Assembly: GCA_017553625.1 (NCBI GenBank)
Contig: JAFZKP010000009.1
Span: 1 to 64,000, forward strand
DNA: 64,000 nucleotides
Direction: 5' to 3'
DNA from: Bacteroidales bacterium
Lineage (GTDB): Bacteria > Bacteroidota > Bacteroidia > Bacteroidales > F082
The notes under the pieces were generated by a model that saw nothing but the letters and a program-made list of their open reading frames with translations, was not told the DNA's origin and did no database searches. Position numbers and translations under genes: made by a program. Below, piece by piece: positions 52,301 to 62,021 of this stretch (the first letter of the stretch is position 1; each line of letters begins with the position of its first letter).

Positions 52301-52858
52301 TTACTTTATTTCGAAAGAGTTGCACTCTATGTGATAAAAGATAATCGGCTCGCCGTTGTTTTCATCTAATTTCTTGCGGAATGCCTTGATTTGGAGAAGT
52401 TGCGGATTGTCATCTCTTCCTTCTTCCACTTCGATTCCTGCAGCCTTGTTTTCTGTGCCGCAATGTCCTTCCTCTTCTACGGCGTTGCCGGCGTTAATTT
52501 GGTCGTTGACTTCGTCTTCCCATTTGTTGAGGTATTCCTCGTCAATGACTTGTGTTATTTTAACGATGCCGTTCACGGTGTAGGTCTTGCCGATGGTTTC
52601 CTTGTCGAAAGGCTTCATGTCCTTGTTGGTGAACACTGTAACCATTTCTTCTCCGCCGTTCGGTGACACGAGGAATAGTTTTCTTCCGCTGTGTGAGCAG
52701 ATGTGGTTTGCCACTCCTGTGATGGTGACTTTCTTGTCGACGAGATTATTTGCCTGTGACTTGAAATTCTCAACTGTCACTTCTGTTGTCTTGCTGCATG
52801 ATGCCATGAAGAAAACCACGAGAAGGGCAGTTGCCAATGATGCGATTAGTTTTTTCAT
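52301..52858 (-). CDS. OB-fold-like lipoprotein, unknown function
   Basis: 185 residues, lipobox MASC (Cys21). Residues about 30-110 form a likely OB fold: LVDKKVTITGVANHICSHSG, KLFLVSPNGGEEMVTVF, and YTVNGIVKITQVID, like small Bacteroidota domains of the tRNA_anti/DUF4920 kind. A Cys-His pair (HICSH) and a second pair in EGHCG might bind metal. The C-terminal about 60 residues are charged and end KAFRKKLDENNGEPIIFYHIEC. Convergent with corA. Probably anchored in the periplasm; no function assigned. Confidence 0.6.
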   Translation of the reverse strand: MKKLIASLATALLVVFFMASCSKTTEVTVENFKSQANNLVDKKVTITGVANHICSHSGRKLFLVSPNGGEEMVTVFTNKDMKPFDKETIGKTYTVNGIVKITQVIDEEYLNKWEDEVNDQINAGNAVEEEGHCGTENKAAGIEVEEGRDDNPQLLQIKAFRKKLDENNGEPIIFYHIECNSFEIK

Positions 52859-52890
52859 CCCAATAGATTATTTGTTATTATTTAAAAATG

Positions 52891-52916
52891 TAGAGACGCG
52901 CTATGGCACGTCTCTA
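52891..52916. repeat. Palindrome TAGAGACGCG...CACGTCTCTA
   Basis: An 8-bp perfect outer stem (TAGAGACG / CGTCTCTA) with an imperfect inner part, 27 bp after the stop of the T9SS-sorted gene on the minus strand. Same family style as 8226-8245. Confidence 0.8.
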
Positions 52917-52943
52917 CTAATTTAATATCTAACGACTAATGTC

Positions 52944-54926
52944 TTATTTAACAACAACTTTAGTTGTCTTGCTGAAGCCATTAGCTGTCACTGTGCAGAA
53001 GTAAACACCACTTTCGAGGTCGATGCTGACGTTGTTAGGACCGATAGCAAGGCTCTTGTTGATGCTCTTAACTGTCTGACCAGCGAGGTTGACAAATGTG
53101 ATAGTTGCATTTGCTGCTGCCTCTGAGCTGATGCAGATGTAATCTGTTGCAGGGTTAGGATAGATGTTATAGACAACGTCTTTTGTATTGTCTGCTACAC
53201 CATCGATGTCGGTGAGTTTGAGGACGTAGATTGTGTTGTCTGTAACCTCTGTCTGGTCGCTGTCGAGGAACAAACCAAGACCGGTATCAGCTGAGTATGC
53301 GAACCAGTATGCACCGTTAACAGCATTTGGATAACCGAATGTTGAATAGATTTCATCAACCAAGTGCATGATGTTTGCTGTCTCTGATGTGAAGCTGAAT
53401 TCTGTGTTAGGAGCCATCCACACACCGTTAATGCGTCTGTGCATGAAAGCGCTTCTGTAGTAGAAGTTAACGTCACCGTTGACACGTGCGTCTGAAAGTG
53501 AGTTGTAGAAAACAACAACGTTGTCGTCATCGACTGCAACAACAGGAAGAGTTGAGATACCGATTGATCTGTATACACCCCAGTTGTTATCCCAAAGGTC
53601 GCTCCATGAAGCTGGTGAACCTGGTTCTAATTCTGATGCCCAACCAAAGATGTTGAGGTTAGGGTTGATGTCTTCTGGGTTACCTGATTCAAGGTAGCCT
53701 TCCCAAGCGATTTCGACAAGACGGTCATAGCACAATGTGTTGTTGATACCACCTTCGCCGTTGAGAGCCCATTCTGGGTGAGCTGCGTCGCCTGACCACT
53801 GACCCATATCAGGAATGTTGTGACCACCCTGTTCGTTGGTGTAGTTTGAGTTCCAGTAAACGATACCGACTGTGTATGGCCAGTAGTTGTATGAACCAAC
53901 TGTTTCATTGCTTGGACGTGAACGACCAAGACCGAATGCTACGTGAACTGTACCATCGTTGCCGATAGCGATTGAACCTGAGTTATCGCTGCACCAGATT
54001 GTGTCGTTGTCTGTAAATGGAACGTTGTTCCAATCCAAAATGACTGGGTAAGATGCAACAACTTGTTTCTCCCATGTAGCACCTGCGTCGTGTGAAATCA
54101 CATAGAATATATCATAGAATGCTGAGTTGAACAAAACAGCGACATCGTTTCCGTTGACTGCCATAACATAGTCGTCAGCTGAAATGAGCATGTTGTATTC
54201 CTGATAGAGTTGTGTGAAGTAGTCAACCTGTGTCCATGTGTGGCCACCGTCTGTTGATCTGAAGTAACCGATGATGTTTTGAACGCTAACATCTGTTGTC
54301 TGGCAGCAGATAAGTTGGAGTGTACCATCTTCTGTGCAAGCCACTCTAGGCCATGTCCATTCGTCTGTACCGATTGTTGCAATCTGTGTCCAGTCGCCTG
54401 TACCTCTTTGTGGTCTGTAGAAAACGTTAACACTGCTTGAGTGGTTGGCAAGGATTTCGCCATCGCCGTATGCGCAGATTGTTGGCCAACCTGTTTTTGA
54501 GCTTTCGATTCTTGCTTCTGGCATGTCATCCCATGATGAACCATCGAAGAAGTTGTAACCTGTACCACGATCCGGCCATGATGATGTGTTTGAGCCAATG
54601 CCGTCCCATGTTGCAACGACTGCTGCTGCACCATCTTCCCAAACTGCTATACGGTTACCGATAGCTGAGTTTGACTGAAGGTCGTACTGTGTGACCATTG
54701 TTTCGTTCTCTTCCCAAACTTCACCTTCTCTTACGATCTGTGAGTTTGTTACACTTGGAAGAACTGTGCTTGGAGCATACTGTCCGGCGACAGGGTTTTC
54801 ATAACCTGTCTTGACAGATGTAACTGCACTTTGTTTAGCGACATTGCTCTTCATGTTGACTCTTTCCTGAGCAAAGCCTGCCAAGCCCAAAATAAGGCCG
54901 AGTGAAAGTAAAAATACTCTTTTCAT
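52944..54926 (-). CDS. T9SS-sorted secreted protein with Asp-box repeats
   Basis: 660 residues: Sec signal ending GFAQ (1-19), a beta-propeller-like body with Asp-box motifs (RSTDGGHTWTQ near 230 and SHDAGATWEKQ near 285) as in sialidases, and a C-terminal type A sorting domain (YNIYPNPATDYI ... VNLAGQTVKSI ... LESGVYFCTVTANG ... KVVVK, about 585-660). Exported through the T9SS and probably attached to or released from the surface. Asp-boxes are structural and do not prove glycosidase activity; I see no FRIP motif or catalytic Tyr-Glu pair. A -7 box is upstream (54999-55006 minus). Confidence 0.88.
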   Translation of the reverse strand: MKRVFLLSLGLILGLAGFAQERVNMKSNVAKQSAVTSVKTGYENPVAGQYAPSTVLPSVTNSQIVREGEVWEENETMVTQYDLQSNSAIGNRIAVWEDGAAAVVATWDGIGSNTSSWPDRGTGYNFFDGSSWDDMPEARIESSKTGWPTICAYGDGEILANHSSSVNVFYRPQRGTGDWTQIATIGTDEWTWPRVACTEDGTLQLICCQTTDVSVQNIIGYFRSTDGGHTWTQVDYFTQLYQEYNMLISADDYVMAVNGNDVAVLFNSAFYDIFYVISHDAGATWEKQVVASYPVILDWNNVPFTDNDTIWCSDNSGSIAIGNDGTVHVAFGLGRSRPSNETVGSYNYWPYTVGIVYWNSNYTNEQGGHNIPDMGQWSGDAAHPEWALNGEGGINNTLCYDRLVEIAWEGYLESGNPEDINPNLNIFGWASELEPGSPASWSDLWDNNWGVYRSIGISTLPVVAVDDDNVVVFYNSLSDARVNGDVNFYYRSAFMHRRINGVWMAPNTEFSFTSETANIMHLVDEIYSTFGYPNAVNGAYWFAYSADTGLGLFLDSDQTEVTDNTIYVLKLTDIDGVADNTKDVVYNIYPNPATDYICISSEAAANATITFVNLAGQTVKSINKSLAIGPNNVSIDLESGVYFCTVTANGFSKTTKVVVK

Positions 54927-54998
54927 TGTAAGTAATTTTTAGTTAATAATTGAGTTAATTTCATCTTTAATGTCGAACTACCCGCAGATAATTCGTTG

Positions 54999-55006
54999 CA
55001 AAGATA
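54999..55006 (-). promoter_or_regulatory. Bacteroidota -7 box TATCTTTG for the T9SS-sorted Asp-box gene
   Basis: TATCTTTG on the minus strand matches TAnnTTTG and is followed by a leader of about 65 bases. The -33 element is not clear. Confidence 0.6.
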
Positions 55007-55110
55007 AAACTTTTTTAATAATGTTGTATGATTTTTTGTAAAAAAAATTATTTTTTTTGGAAAGATATTGAAAATTATGGTAATTTTATGGTGTCAAAAA
55101 ATCACAAAAA

Positions 55111-57984
55111 ATGAAGAGAATACCTATATTAATTATTGCCGTGTTTTTATTGGCGGCATGTTCAAAGAAACAGGAACCTGTAACATACGTTGACACATTT
55201 ATCGGGACGGGCGGTCACGGGCACACATATCCCGGAGCCACAGCTCCTTTCGGCATGGTGCAGTTAAGCCCTGACACGAGAATGGACGACTGGGACGGAT
55301 GCTCTGGCTATCATATCTCTGACAATCATATACTTGGATTCAGCCATACCCATCTGAGCGGCACTGGCTGCAACGACTACGGAGACTTCCGTTTCATGCC
55401 GATAACGGGTGAGAAGCATTACAAATCTGACGAATATCGTTCCGCTTTCCGTCACGAGACAGAAGTGGCGCGTCCTGGTTTTTACAGCGTTTTTCTTGAT
55501 GATTATAAGATTAATGTAGAACTCGCTTCGGGTGTAAGGGCTGCGATGCACCGCTACACATTCCCGGAAGGTGAGAACGCCTCCGTGATTCTCGACCTGA
55601 AAGAGTCGACATTGTCGAACGAGAAGATTTACGAGGCGTGGGCGAAGGTCGAAGGCGACAATGCAATCAGTGGATTCCGCCGCTCGGGCTATTGGGCGAG
55701 AGACCAGTATCTGTATTTTTACGCTGAGTTTTCAAAACCGATAAAATCGTATGACAAAAATGCCGAAGGGCTTGTGTATGCCTTTGATTTCGTGAACGAT
55801 GGTACGCCTCTCATGATGAGGATAGGCATTTCTGCCGTCGATGTGGAAGGCGCAAAGAAAAACTTAGAGTCGGAAATAAACGATTTCGATTTGGATGCCT
55901 TGGCAAAGAAGACGTATGATTCCTGGAACAAGGAACTGGGCCGTATTGAGGTCGAAAGCGTCAATGAGAAAGACAAAAAAGTGTTCTATACGGCTCTGTA
56001 TCATTCGTTTATCGTTCCGAACCTCTATTCTGACGTCGATGGGCGTTATCGCGGTCATGACCTGAAGGTTCACCAGTCAGACAAGCCGCGTTACACTGTT
56101 TTCTCGCAATGGGACACTTTCCGTACTGAAAACCCGCTCCTCAATATGGTGCAGACTGAGCGTGCTGTCGATATTATCAACACTTTTATCGACAATTATG
56201 AGACTGGCGGACTGCTTCCAACATGGGAACTTGCTGCCAACGAGACACATTGCATGATTGGCTACCATTCAATCCCAGTCATCGCTGACGCCTATATCAA
56301 CGGAATCACTGGATTCGACGCAGAGAAGGCTCTTGCTGCAATGGTGGACAGAGCCAACAAAGACTTTTTCGGACTCGAGTATTACAAAAAATACGGTTAT
56401 ATCGCCGCTGATGTGGAAGGCGAGTCGGTTTCAAAGACTTTGGAATATGCATACGACGACTGGTGCATCGCCCGCATGGCTGAAAAAATGGGCAAAAAAG
56501 AGATAGCGGATGAGTTTTATCGTCGCGCACAGTATTACAAAAACATTTATGACCCTGAGACTAAATTCTTCAGAGGCCGCAAAAACGGTGGTTTTGTGTC
56601 GCCATTCGACCCAAAACAGGTCAATTTCATGCTGACGGAGGCTAACACTTGGCAGTATAATTTCTTTGTGCCACAAGATGTTAACGGACATATCGAACTC
56701 ATGGGCGGCAAAAATGAGTACGAGAAGAAACTTAGCCAGCTGTTCCAGACTTCTTCCGACCTCACTGGTCGCCAGCAGGTGGATATAACAGGATTGATTG
56801 GGCAGTACGCGCATGGCAACGAGCCGTCGCATCACATGGCGTATCTTTATAATTTCCTAGGAAATCCTACAAAGACGCAGAGACTTGTCAATCAAATCAT
56901 GAACGAGCTTTATACCGACCAGCCTGACGGACTTTGCGGCAACGAGGATTGTGGTCAGATGTCGGCATGGTATGTGATGAGCGCGATGGGCTTCTTCCCT
57001 GTGACGCCGGCTTGCGGTTATTATGTGATAGGCGTGCCTCATTTTGAGAAAATGACGGTGAAGTTCGAAAACGGCAAGAATCTTCAGATTTTGGCAAAGA
57101 ACTTGTCGAGAGAGAACAGATTTATTGAATCTGTGAAATTGAATGGCAAGCCATTGAGTCGCAGCTATTTATATTATGATGAGATAGTAAACGGCGGCAA
57201 ATTGGAATTCATGATGACAGAGAAACGCAACACCGCATGGGCTACTGCCGCTGACGATTGTCCTGTGATGTATATCAAAGACAATCAGATTGTTACGGTG
57301 CCAATAATAAATGTTGACAAATATGTTTTCTATGACAAACTTGACGTGAGCATCACTCATCCGAACAAAGACGCAAAGATAATGTACTCTTTGAATGGCG
57401 GTGAGGAAATGGAGTATACCGGTCCGTTTGTTATTGACGAGACCGCCGAAATCAATGCGTATGCCGTTGTCGGCGACGATGTCTCGACGGTGTCGAAAGG
57501 TTTGTTCAAGAAAATCAGTGCGGGCAGAAACATCACGATAAAATATCCATACAGCAACCAATATGAGGCTGGCGGCGACATTGCACTCATTGATTTACAG
57601 CGCGGTAACGACAATTTCCGTGTCGGGATGTGGCAGGGTTATTATGGCGTCGACCTTGATGCCGTCGTTGATTTGGGTGAGATGACGGAGATTCATCGTC
57701 TTGCCGGCAGCTTCCTGCAAGACCAGAAGTCATGGATTTTCATGCCTTCGCAGGTTGAGTTTTTCGTTTCAAACGATGGCAAGAACTTCAAGCCGGTGGG
57801 CGTTGTAGAGAATGAGATCTCCCAAGAGGAGGAAGACGCTGTCATTCAAGAGCTTGAAATCAGGAAGAATCTTGGTGCACGATATGTCAAGATGGTGGCG
57901 ACAAATCCTGGTCCGTGTCCTGAATGGCATGTGGGAGCAGGGGAGAAGTCGTGGATTTTCGCTGACGAAATAGTCATTGAATAA
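55111..57984 (+). CDS. Alpha-mannosidase, glycoside hydrolase family 92, lipoprotein
   Basis: 957 residues, lipobox LAAC (Cys17). The mature start VDTFIGTGGHGHTYPGATAPFGMVQLSPDT is the family hallmark. The catalytic (alpha/alpha)6 part contains YGDFRFMPITG, LWDTFRTENPL-like QWDTFRTENPL, and GNEDCGQMSAWYVMSAMGFFPVTP with the conserved acid residues. After residue about 735 come a chitobiase-type beta domain (DAKIMYSLNGGE) and an F5/8 type C-like domain ending the protein. A calcium-dependent exo-alpha-mannosidase acting on N-glycans or yeast mannan. A TAATTTTA stretch near 55081 may be its -7 box. Confidence 0.94.
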   Translation: MKRIPILIIAVFLLAACSKKQEPVTYVDTFIGTGGHGHTYPGATAPFGMVQLSPDTRMDDWDGCSGYHISDNHILGFSHTHLSGTGCNDYGDFRFMPITGEKHYKSDEYRSAFRHETEVARPGFYSVFLDDYKINVELASGVRAAMHRYTFPEGENASVILDLKESTLSNEKIYEAWAKVEGDNAISGFRRSGYWARDQYLYFYAEFSKPIKSYDKNAEGLVYAFDFVNDGTPLMMRIGISAVDVEGAKKNLESEINDFDLDALAKKTYDSWNKELGRIEVESVNEKDKKVFYTALYHSFIVPNLYSDVDGRYRGHDLKVHQSDKPRYTVFSQWDTFRTENPLLNMVQTERAVDIINTFIDNYETGGLLPTWELAANETHCMIGYHSIPVIADAYINGITGFDAEKALAAMVDRANKDFFGLEYYKKYGYIAADVEGESVSKTLEYAYDDWCIARMAEKMGKKEIADEFYRRAQYYKNIYDPETKFFRGRKNGGFVSPFDPKQVNFMLTEANTWQYNFFVPQDVNGHIELMGGKNEYEKKLSQLFQTSSDLTGRQQVDITGLIGQYAHGNEPSHHMAYLYNFLGNPTKTQRLVNQIMNELYTDQPDGLCGNEDCGQMSAWYVMSAMGFFPVTPACGYYVIGVPHFEKMTVKFENGKNLQILAKNLSRENRFIESVKLNGKPLSRSYLYYDEIVNGGKLEFMMTEKRNTAWATAADDCPVMYIKDNQIVTVPIINVDKYVFYDKLDVSITHPNKDAKIMYSLNGGEEMEYTGPFVIDETAEINAYAVVGDDVSTVSKGLFKKISAGRNITIKYPYSNQYEAGGDIALIDLQRGNDNFRVGMWQGYYGVDLDAVVDLGEMTEIHRLAGSFLQDQKSWIFMPSQVEFFVSNDGKNFKPVGVVENEISQEEEDAVIQELEIRKNLGARYVKMVATNPGPCPEWHVGAGEKSWIFADEIVIE

Positions 57985-58103
57985 TATGCAGCCTTCGGCT
58001 GAATAATAAAAATGTGCGCTTGAGGCGAATGTGTGCGCTTTGCGCATTAGGCGAAGCCTACACATTCTGCGAAGCAGCATATTCCGAACGAAGTGAGGAC
58101 AAA
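57985..58103. repeat. Mosaic palindromic repeat between convergent GH92 and beta-barrel receptor genes
   Basis: AGCCTTCGGCTGAAT, TGTGCGCTTTGCGCATTAGG, CGAAGCCTACACATTC and TGCGAAGCAGCATATTCC, then CGAACGAAGTGAGGAC, which resembles the CATTCCGAGC family. It fills the whole gap between two convergent genes. Confidence 0.8.
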
Positions 58104-58105
58104 TT

Positions 58106-60625
58106 TTAGAAATCTCCTCCTTCGTCGGAGTCGTTACGATTATTGTCTCTGTCTTTTTGTCTGTTTTGCTGGTTGATGCGGTAGTTGAAGTTGAGCGTGA
58201 CGGTCGTCTTGCTCCATGAGCCTTTGCTGTATTTCCAGAAGTTGTCGCCCCATGACTCGCCACCGTGAGAGCGTGTGCCGAAGAAGTCTCTGACGTTCAA
58301 TGACAATGTGCCTTTTCCGTTGAACACATCGCGTGAGGCGGCGAAGTCGAGCCAATAGTTGGCGGCGCGGAATCCGAGAGGCTCGGTGCGAGGTCCCATG
58401 AAGTGTCCAGTAAACTGGAAGTTGCAGAATTTCTTGAAGTCGAACTTCATCACGAGACGACCAAACAAACCGTAAGAGTCTGTGGTATAATGAGTTGTGA
58501 TGCCTGTTTTTTCAGAGGTGTAGTCGCCGACGGCACAGGATTTGAAGAAATTGACGTTTCCGTTGATGTTCCACCAGTCGAACACTTTTACGGAGCCCAC
58601 CACTTCAACGCCGTAGTTGTCGCTGATGCCGAAATTATGAGGCATGCTTACAGAAACATCACCTTCCACTTCGGTGAAATGGCGGATGACATCGGTTCTG
58701 TGACGATAGTAGCCTGTGAGGTTGAGGTTTCCGCCTTCCCAGAATTTAAGGAATGAAAACTCGTAACTGTCAGTGTAAATAGGTCTTAGTGCAGGGTTAC
58801 CGACACGGAAGTTGCGGTCGTCGTTGAAGGAGCGGTATGGGGCCATCTGCCAGTAGCCAGGTCGGCGGATGCGGCGAGTGTAGCTCACCTGAAGCTGGTT
58901 TTGTTCCGTGATTTTGTAGTTTATATGACCGCTTGGGAAAATGTCGTGGTAGCTTTGGGTGTGCTTTCCGTCAATCTGGTTTTTATAGTTCGCCATGGTG
59001 TAGGTGTATTCATAGCGAGCTCCTGCAAGAAACGAGAAAAGTCCGAATTCTGTGCCGTAGCTTGCATAAAGTGCCGCCACCTGTTGGTTGTAGTCGAACT
59101 CATGGCAATAAGCGGTGTACAAAGTGTCGCTTTGCATCACTATGGCGTCGTTGCTCGGCATGGCGTTGGTGTATTTTGCGCCTGCTTCGATGTTATGAAG
59201 CCCGATGTGATAGGCAAAATCGACCATGCCCTGGAAACGGCGGTGTTTCTCAATGACATCGGTGTATTGTCTGATAACGGAAGTGTCAATCACGATGTCG
59301 TTATCCATGTCTTCCTGCGAGGCATAATGTCTGTCATATATGTCTGACCACTCTCTGTTTTCGTTTTGGAAATAGCGGAGCGAGGTCTTCAAATAGTTGT
59401 CTTTTGTATTGAAATACTTGTCGTAATCGAGTGTGAACTCGTTTGTCGGGCGGCTGTTGTGCCAGTCTTCCGAGCGTTTTTTGAATTGTTTTATTCCTTC
59501 AAACGGGAAGTCGTCGATGTATGTGACCGTCGGAGTGTTGTGTCCAGTCCCGTTGTTGTAGAGTGCCGAAAACGAGAGGATGTCATTGTCGGAGATATAA
59601 AAATCAAAGCCGCCGCGTATGTTATGTCCTTGCGAATGGCGACCGCGTTCTGTTGTTTGTTCCGAAATCTGCGAGGCGTCGCTGTGGTTTTCAATGTCGG
59701 GGTTGTAGGGTATGCCGCCGTTGAAATATTCCGTTTTGGTGTATCCGTCGCTGATGTCGTCGCGGTAGTTGTAGTTGTAGCTTGCGAACAAATTGAATCG
59801 TCTGAGGCGGTAGTTGATGCTTGCGCCGATGCCGGCTTGGAACGGGAACGGCTGTGGTTGTGCCTTGCCCCACTCAAACGGGAATCCGCCGAGCACGTCG
59901 ATGCTGCCGTTGACGCCTTTGCGTTTTTCTTTCTTCAACACTATATTAATAATGCCCGCAGTTCCTTCAGCGTCATATCTTGCCGAAGGGTTTGTCACAA
60001 CCTCGATACGTTCAATCATATCCGCTTGAAGGCTGCGGAGAGCGTCTTGTGTGCTGAGTCCCACGAGACCCGACGCTTTTCCGTCGACGAGAATCTGCAC
60101 GCCGTCGTCGCCACGAAGACTCACATTGCCTTCAACGTCGACGGTTACTGAGGGAATGTTCTCAAGCACCTCAATGGCGTTGCCCGCTGTGCTTGCGATG
60201 TCTTTCCCGACGTTGAAGACGCGTTTGTCGAGAGACATGGTCATGGTGCTTTTTTCGCCTATTACTTCCACTTCTTGAAGGAGTTTGCTGTCTTCCTGCA
60301 GATAAATCTTGCCGAGATTGACATCGTTGTTTTTAGCGTTGATGTTGATTGTCTTTGTTTTATATCCGACAAACTGAACTGAGATAAAATATTTCCCTTC
60401 GCTTACCTGTAGGGTAAAAGCGCCGTTGCTGTCAGTGATGACACCTGTCACGAGAGTGGAATCGGGGAGGTTGAAGAGGCTTACAGTGGCAAATTCCAAG
60501 GCTTCGCCGCTGTCGTTGTCAATGACCTTGCCGGTTATATTTATGTTTTTTGCTGAAATTGCCAATGTATTGAAAGACAATAGTATAGCAAATAGCAAAG
60601 TCGTTATGGATAGGATTTTTTTCAT
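58106..60625 (-). CDS. TonB-dependent receptor-like outer-membrane beta-barrel family protein
   Basis: 839 residues: Sec signal (about 1-24), a carboxypeptidase-regulatory-like domain (about 28-110, ITGKVIDNDSGEALEFATVSL), a plug (about 125-230 with VSLRGDDGVQILVDGKASG) and a barrel with the YTRRIRRPGYWQ and NPALRPIYTDSYEF motifs of the outer-membrane beta-barrel (OMP_b-brl_3) family. The C-terminus is an unusual Asn/Asp/Arg-rich tail after the last strand (about 820-839). No SusD follows, so a metal, peptide or signal role is as likely as glycan uptake. A -7 box (TATTTTTG, 60654-60661 minus) precedes it. Confidence 0.87.
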   Translation of the reverse strand: MKKILSITTLLFAILLSFNTLAISAKNINITGKVIDNDSGEALEFATVSLFNLPDSTLVTGVITDSNGAFTLQVSEGKYFISVQFVGYKTKTININAKNNDVNLGKIYLQEDSKLLQEVEVIGEKSTMTMSLDKRVFNVGKDIASTAGNAIEVLENIPSVTVDVEGNVSLRGDDGVQILVDGKASGLVGLSTQDALRSLQADMIERIEVVTNPSARYDAEGTAGIINIVLKKEKRKGVNGSIDVLGGFPFEWGKAQPQPFPFQAGIGASINYRLRRFNLFASYNYNYRDDISDGYTKTEYFNGGIPYNPDIENHSDASQISEQTTERGRHSQGHNIRGGFDFYISDNDILSFSALYNNGTGHNTPTVTYIDDFPFEGIKQFKKRSEDWHNSRPTNEFTLDYDKYFNTKDNYLKTSLRYFQNENREWSDIYDRHYASQEDMDNDIVIDTSVIRQYTDVIEKHRRFQGMVDFAYHIGLHNIEAGAKYTNAMPSNDAIVMQSDTLYTAYCHEFDYNQQVAALYASYGTEFGLFSFLAGARYEYTYTMANYKNQIDGKHTQSYHDIFPSGHINYKITEQNQLQVSYTRRIRRPGYWQMAPYRSFNDDRNFRVGNPALRPIYTDSYEFSFLKFWEGGNLNLTGYYRHRTDVIRHFTEVEGDVSVSMPHNFGISDNYGVEVVGSVKVFDWWNINGNVNFFKSCAVGDYTSEKTGITTHYTTDSYGLFGRLVMKFDFKKFCNFQFTGHFMGPRTEPLGFRAANYWLDFAASRDVFNGKGTLSLNVRDFFGTRSHGGESWGDNFWKYSKGSWSKTTVTLNFNYRINQQNRQKDRDNNRNDSDEGGDF

Positions 60626-60653
60626 TATATGTTTTTCATTATCAATGATGTTG

Positions 60654-60661
60654 CAAAAATA
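60654..60661 (-). promoter_or_regulatory. Bacteroidota -7 box TATTTTTG for the beta-barrel receptor
   Basis: TATTTTTG on the minus strand, 28 bp before the ATG at 60625. No clear -33 partner. Confidence 0.55.
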
Positions 60662-60876
60662 ATAAAAAAAGAAAATGGCACATAAAAAAATGACAATTAA
60701 AAATTTTACAAAAAATTTTGTCGAAAAGCGTAAAATGTTTTTGGTAAAAAGATTGGATTTTGTAAAAAATGAGCTTGATTGTTTTTAAAAATTGTTTGAT
60801 AACAGAATGAAAATCAAATAAATAAAAAATTTTGAAATTATTTTGAAAAAAATGTTGCACGATTAAAAATAATATG

Positions 60877-60884
60877 TACTTTTG
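60877..60884 (+). promoter_or_regulatory. Bacteroidota -7 box TACTTTTG for the YitT-family gene
   Basis: TACTTTTG fits TAnnTTTG; GTTG at 60854-60857 is 19 bp upstream. It is 42 bp before the chosen ATG. Confidence 0.6.
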
Positions 60885-60926
60885 CACCCCGAAAACAGAT
60901 GGTTAAAATCAGTTAAAAATTTAAAA

Positions 60927-61943
60927 ATGGTAAGTGCAAAACAAATTTGGGATTACGTAGCAACCAAGAAATTCTGGGTTGAGTTCCTTATTATGACATT
61001 TGGCATGGTTTTGACAGCCATCTGCGTTCACTATTTCTTGGTACCAAGCAAGCTCATCATCGGAACAATCTCCGGTCTTTCCATCGTTTTGGCGACGGTT
61101 TCGGAGAGTTTGTTCGGTGTGCATTTGGAGGTGTCAGTGATGATTTTCGTCATAAACGCCATCCTGCTTGTCTTGGCTTACTTTTTGATAGGCAAGGAGT
61201 TCGGTATCAAGACGGTATACACCGCTTTGATATTAGGACCTTTCACAGCGTTGTTTGAGAAATACCTGCCATACCAGATGGTTATCACCAAGCTGTATGG
61301 TGAGAAGAGTGCGTTCTTCGACGCTGCGACAGGCGGATGGTCACCAGTGGCGCTCCAGGACGGTGTCTCATCGTTGATGGGCGACCCGTGGTTCGACCTC
61401 GTGTGCTTCGTGCTTATCCTCAGTTTTTCGCAAGCCACCTTGTTTAAGATTAATGCTTCGACGGGCGGCCTCGATATACTTGCAAAGATTGTCAACAAGT
61501 ACATGCACTTTGACATCGGAGCGTCGGTGACGGTGGCAGGCACAATTATCTGTTTGACGGCTTTCGCCATTAACCCATTCAACATTGTGGTAATCGGCTT
61601 GATTGGAACATGGATCAACGGTATTGTGGTCGATTATTTCACAGCGGGTTTGAACAACAGAAAACGTGTCTGCATCATCAGTCCACAGTACAAGCACATT
61701 CAGGACTTCATCATCAAAGATTTGCAGCGTGGTGTGACAATGTACGATGTGACGGGCGGTTACAGCAACCAGAAGAAGGTTGAGATTGAAGCCCTTCTCA
61801 CTAAAGATGAATTCGCTAAGTTGATGAATCACATCAACGAAAACGAGATAAACGCGTTCATTACAGCCGGCAATGTCAGCGAAGTTTACGGCTTGTGGGC
61901 GAGTAAAAAGGAAAAAACAAAGCAAGAGAGAGTAAAGCTTTGA
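60927..61943 (+). CDS. YitT family membrane protein (DUF161 + DUF2179)
   Basis: 338 residues from the ATG at 60927 (MVSAKQIWDYVATKKF); earlier in-frame codons lie on the promoter. Five or six transmembrane helices: about 17-40, 48-70, 75-95, 98-125, 160-185 and 205-235, with the family motif ATLFKINASTGGLDILAKI. The C-terminal cytoplasmic DUF2179 domain (about 250-325, RVCIISPQYKHIQDFI and GVTMYDVTGGYS) is a small ACT-like sensor. Probably a transporter; substrate unknown. Followed by a hairpin terminator. Confidence 0.92.
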   Translation: MVSAKQIWDYVATKKFWVEFLIMTFGMVLTAICVHYFLVPSKLIIGTISGLSIVLATVSESLFGVHLEVSVMIFVINAILLVLAYFLIGKEFGIKTVYTALILGPFTALFEKYLPYQMVITKLYGEKSAFFDAATGGWSPVALQDGVSSLMGDPWFDLVCFVLILSFSQATLFKINASTGGLDILAKIVNKYMHFDIGASVTVAGTIICLTAFAINPFNIVVIGLIGTWINGIVVDYFTAGLNNRKRVCIISPQYKHIQDFIIKDLQRGVTMYDVTGGYSNQKKVEIEALLTKDEFAKLMNHINENEINAFITAGNVSEVYGLWASKKEKTKQERVKL

Positions 61944-61983
61944 TTTTCATAGGATTAAGTTTTAAATGGTTAATTTGGAAATG

Positions 61984-62014
61984 GCTTCCCTCCCCGGGAA
62001 GCTGTTTCTTTTTT
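61984..62014. terminator. Intrinsic terminator between convergent yitT-family gene and ruvB
   Basis: GCTTCCC, loop TCCCC, GGGAAGC followed by TGTTTCTTTTTT. A 7-bp GC-rich stem with a T-tract on the plus strand, 41 bp after the yitT stop. Confidence 0.85.
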
Positions 62015-62021
62015 ATGTCAT

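Larger units (their letters stand above)
60626..60926. other. AT-rich divergent promoter region, no gene
   Basis: The 301-bp gap between the beta-barrel receptor and the YitT-family gene is A/T-rich and has no convincing reading frame. It carries TATTTTTG at 60654-60661 (minus) for the receptor and TACTTTTG at 60877-60884 (plus) for yitT. Confidence 0.7.

Noticed and set aside
52500-54926. Sialidase activity for the Asp-box protein
   Set aside because: Asp-boxes occur in many non-enzymatic propellers; no FRIP motif or catalytic residues are visible.
58901-60151. Long plus-strand frames opposite the beta-barrel receptor
   Set aside because: Shadows of a real gene with signal, plug and barrel on the other strand; composition (many Cys, Val, Arg) is typical of antisense frames.
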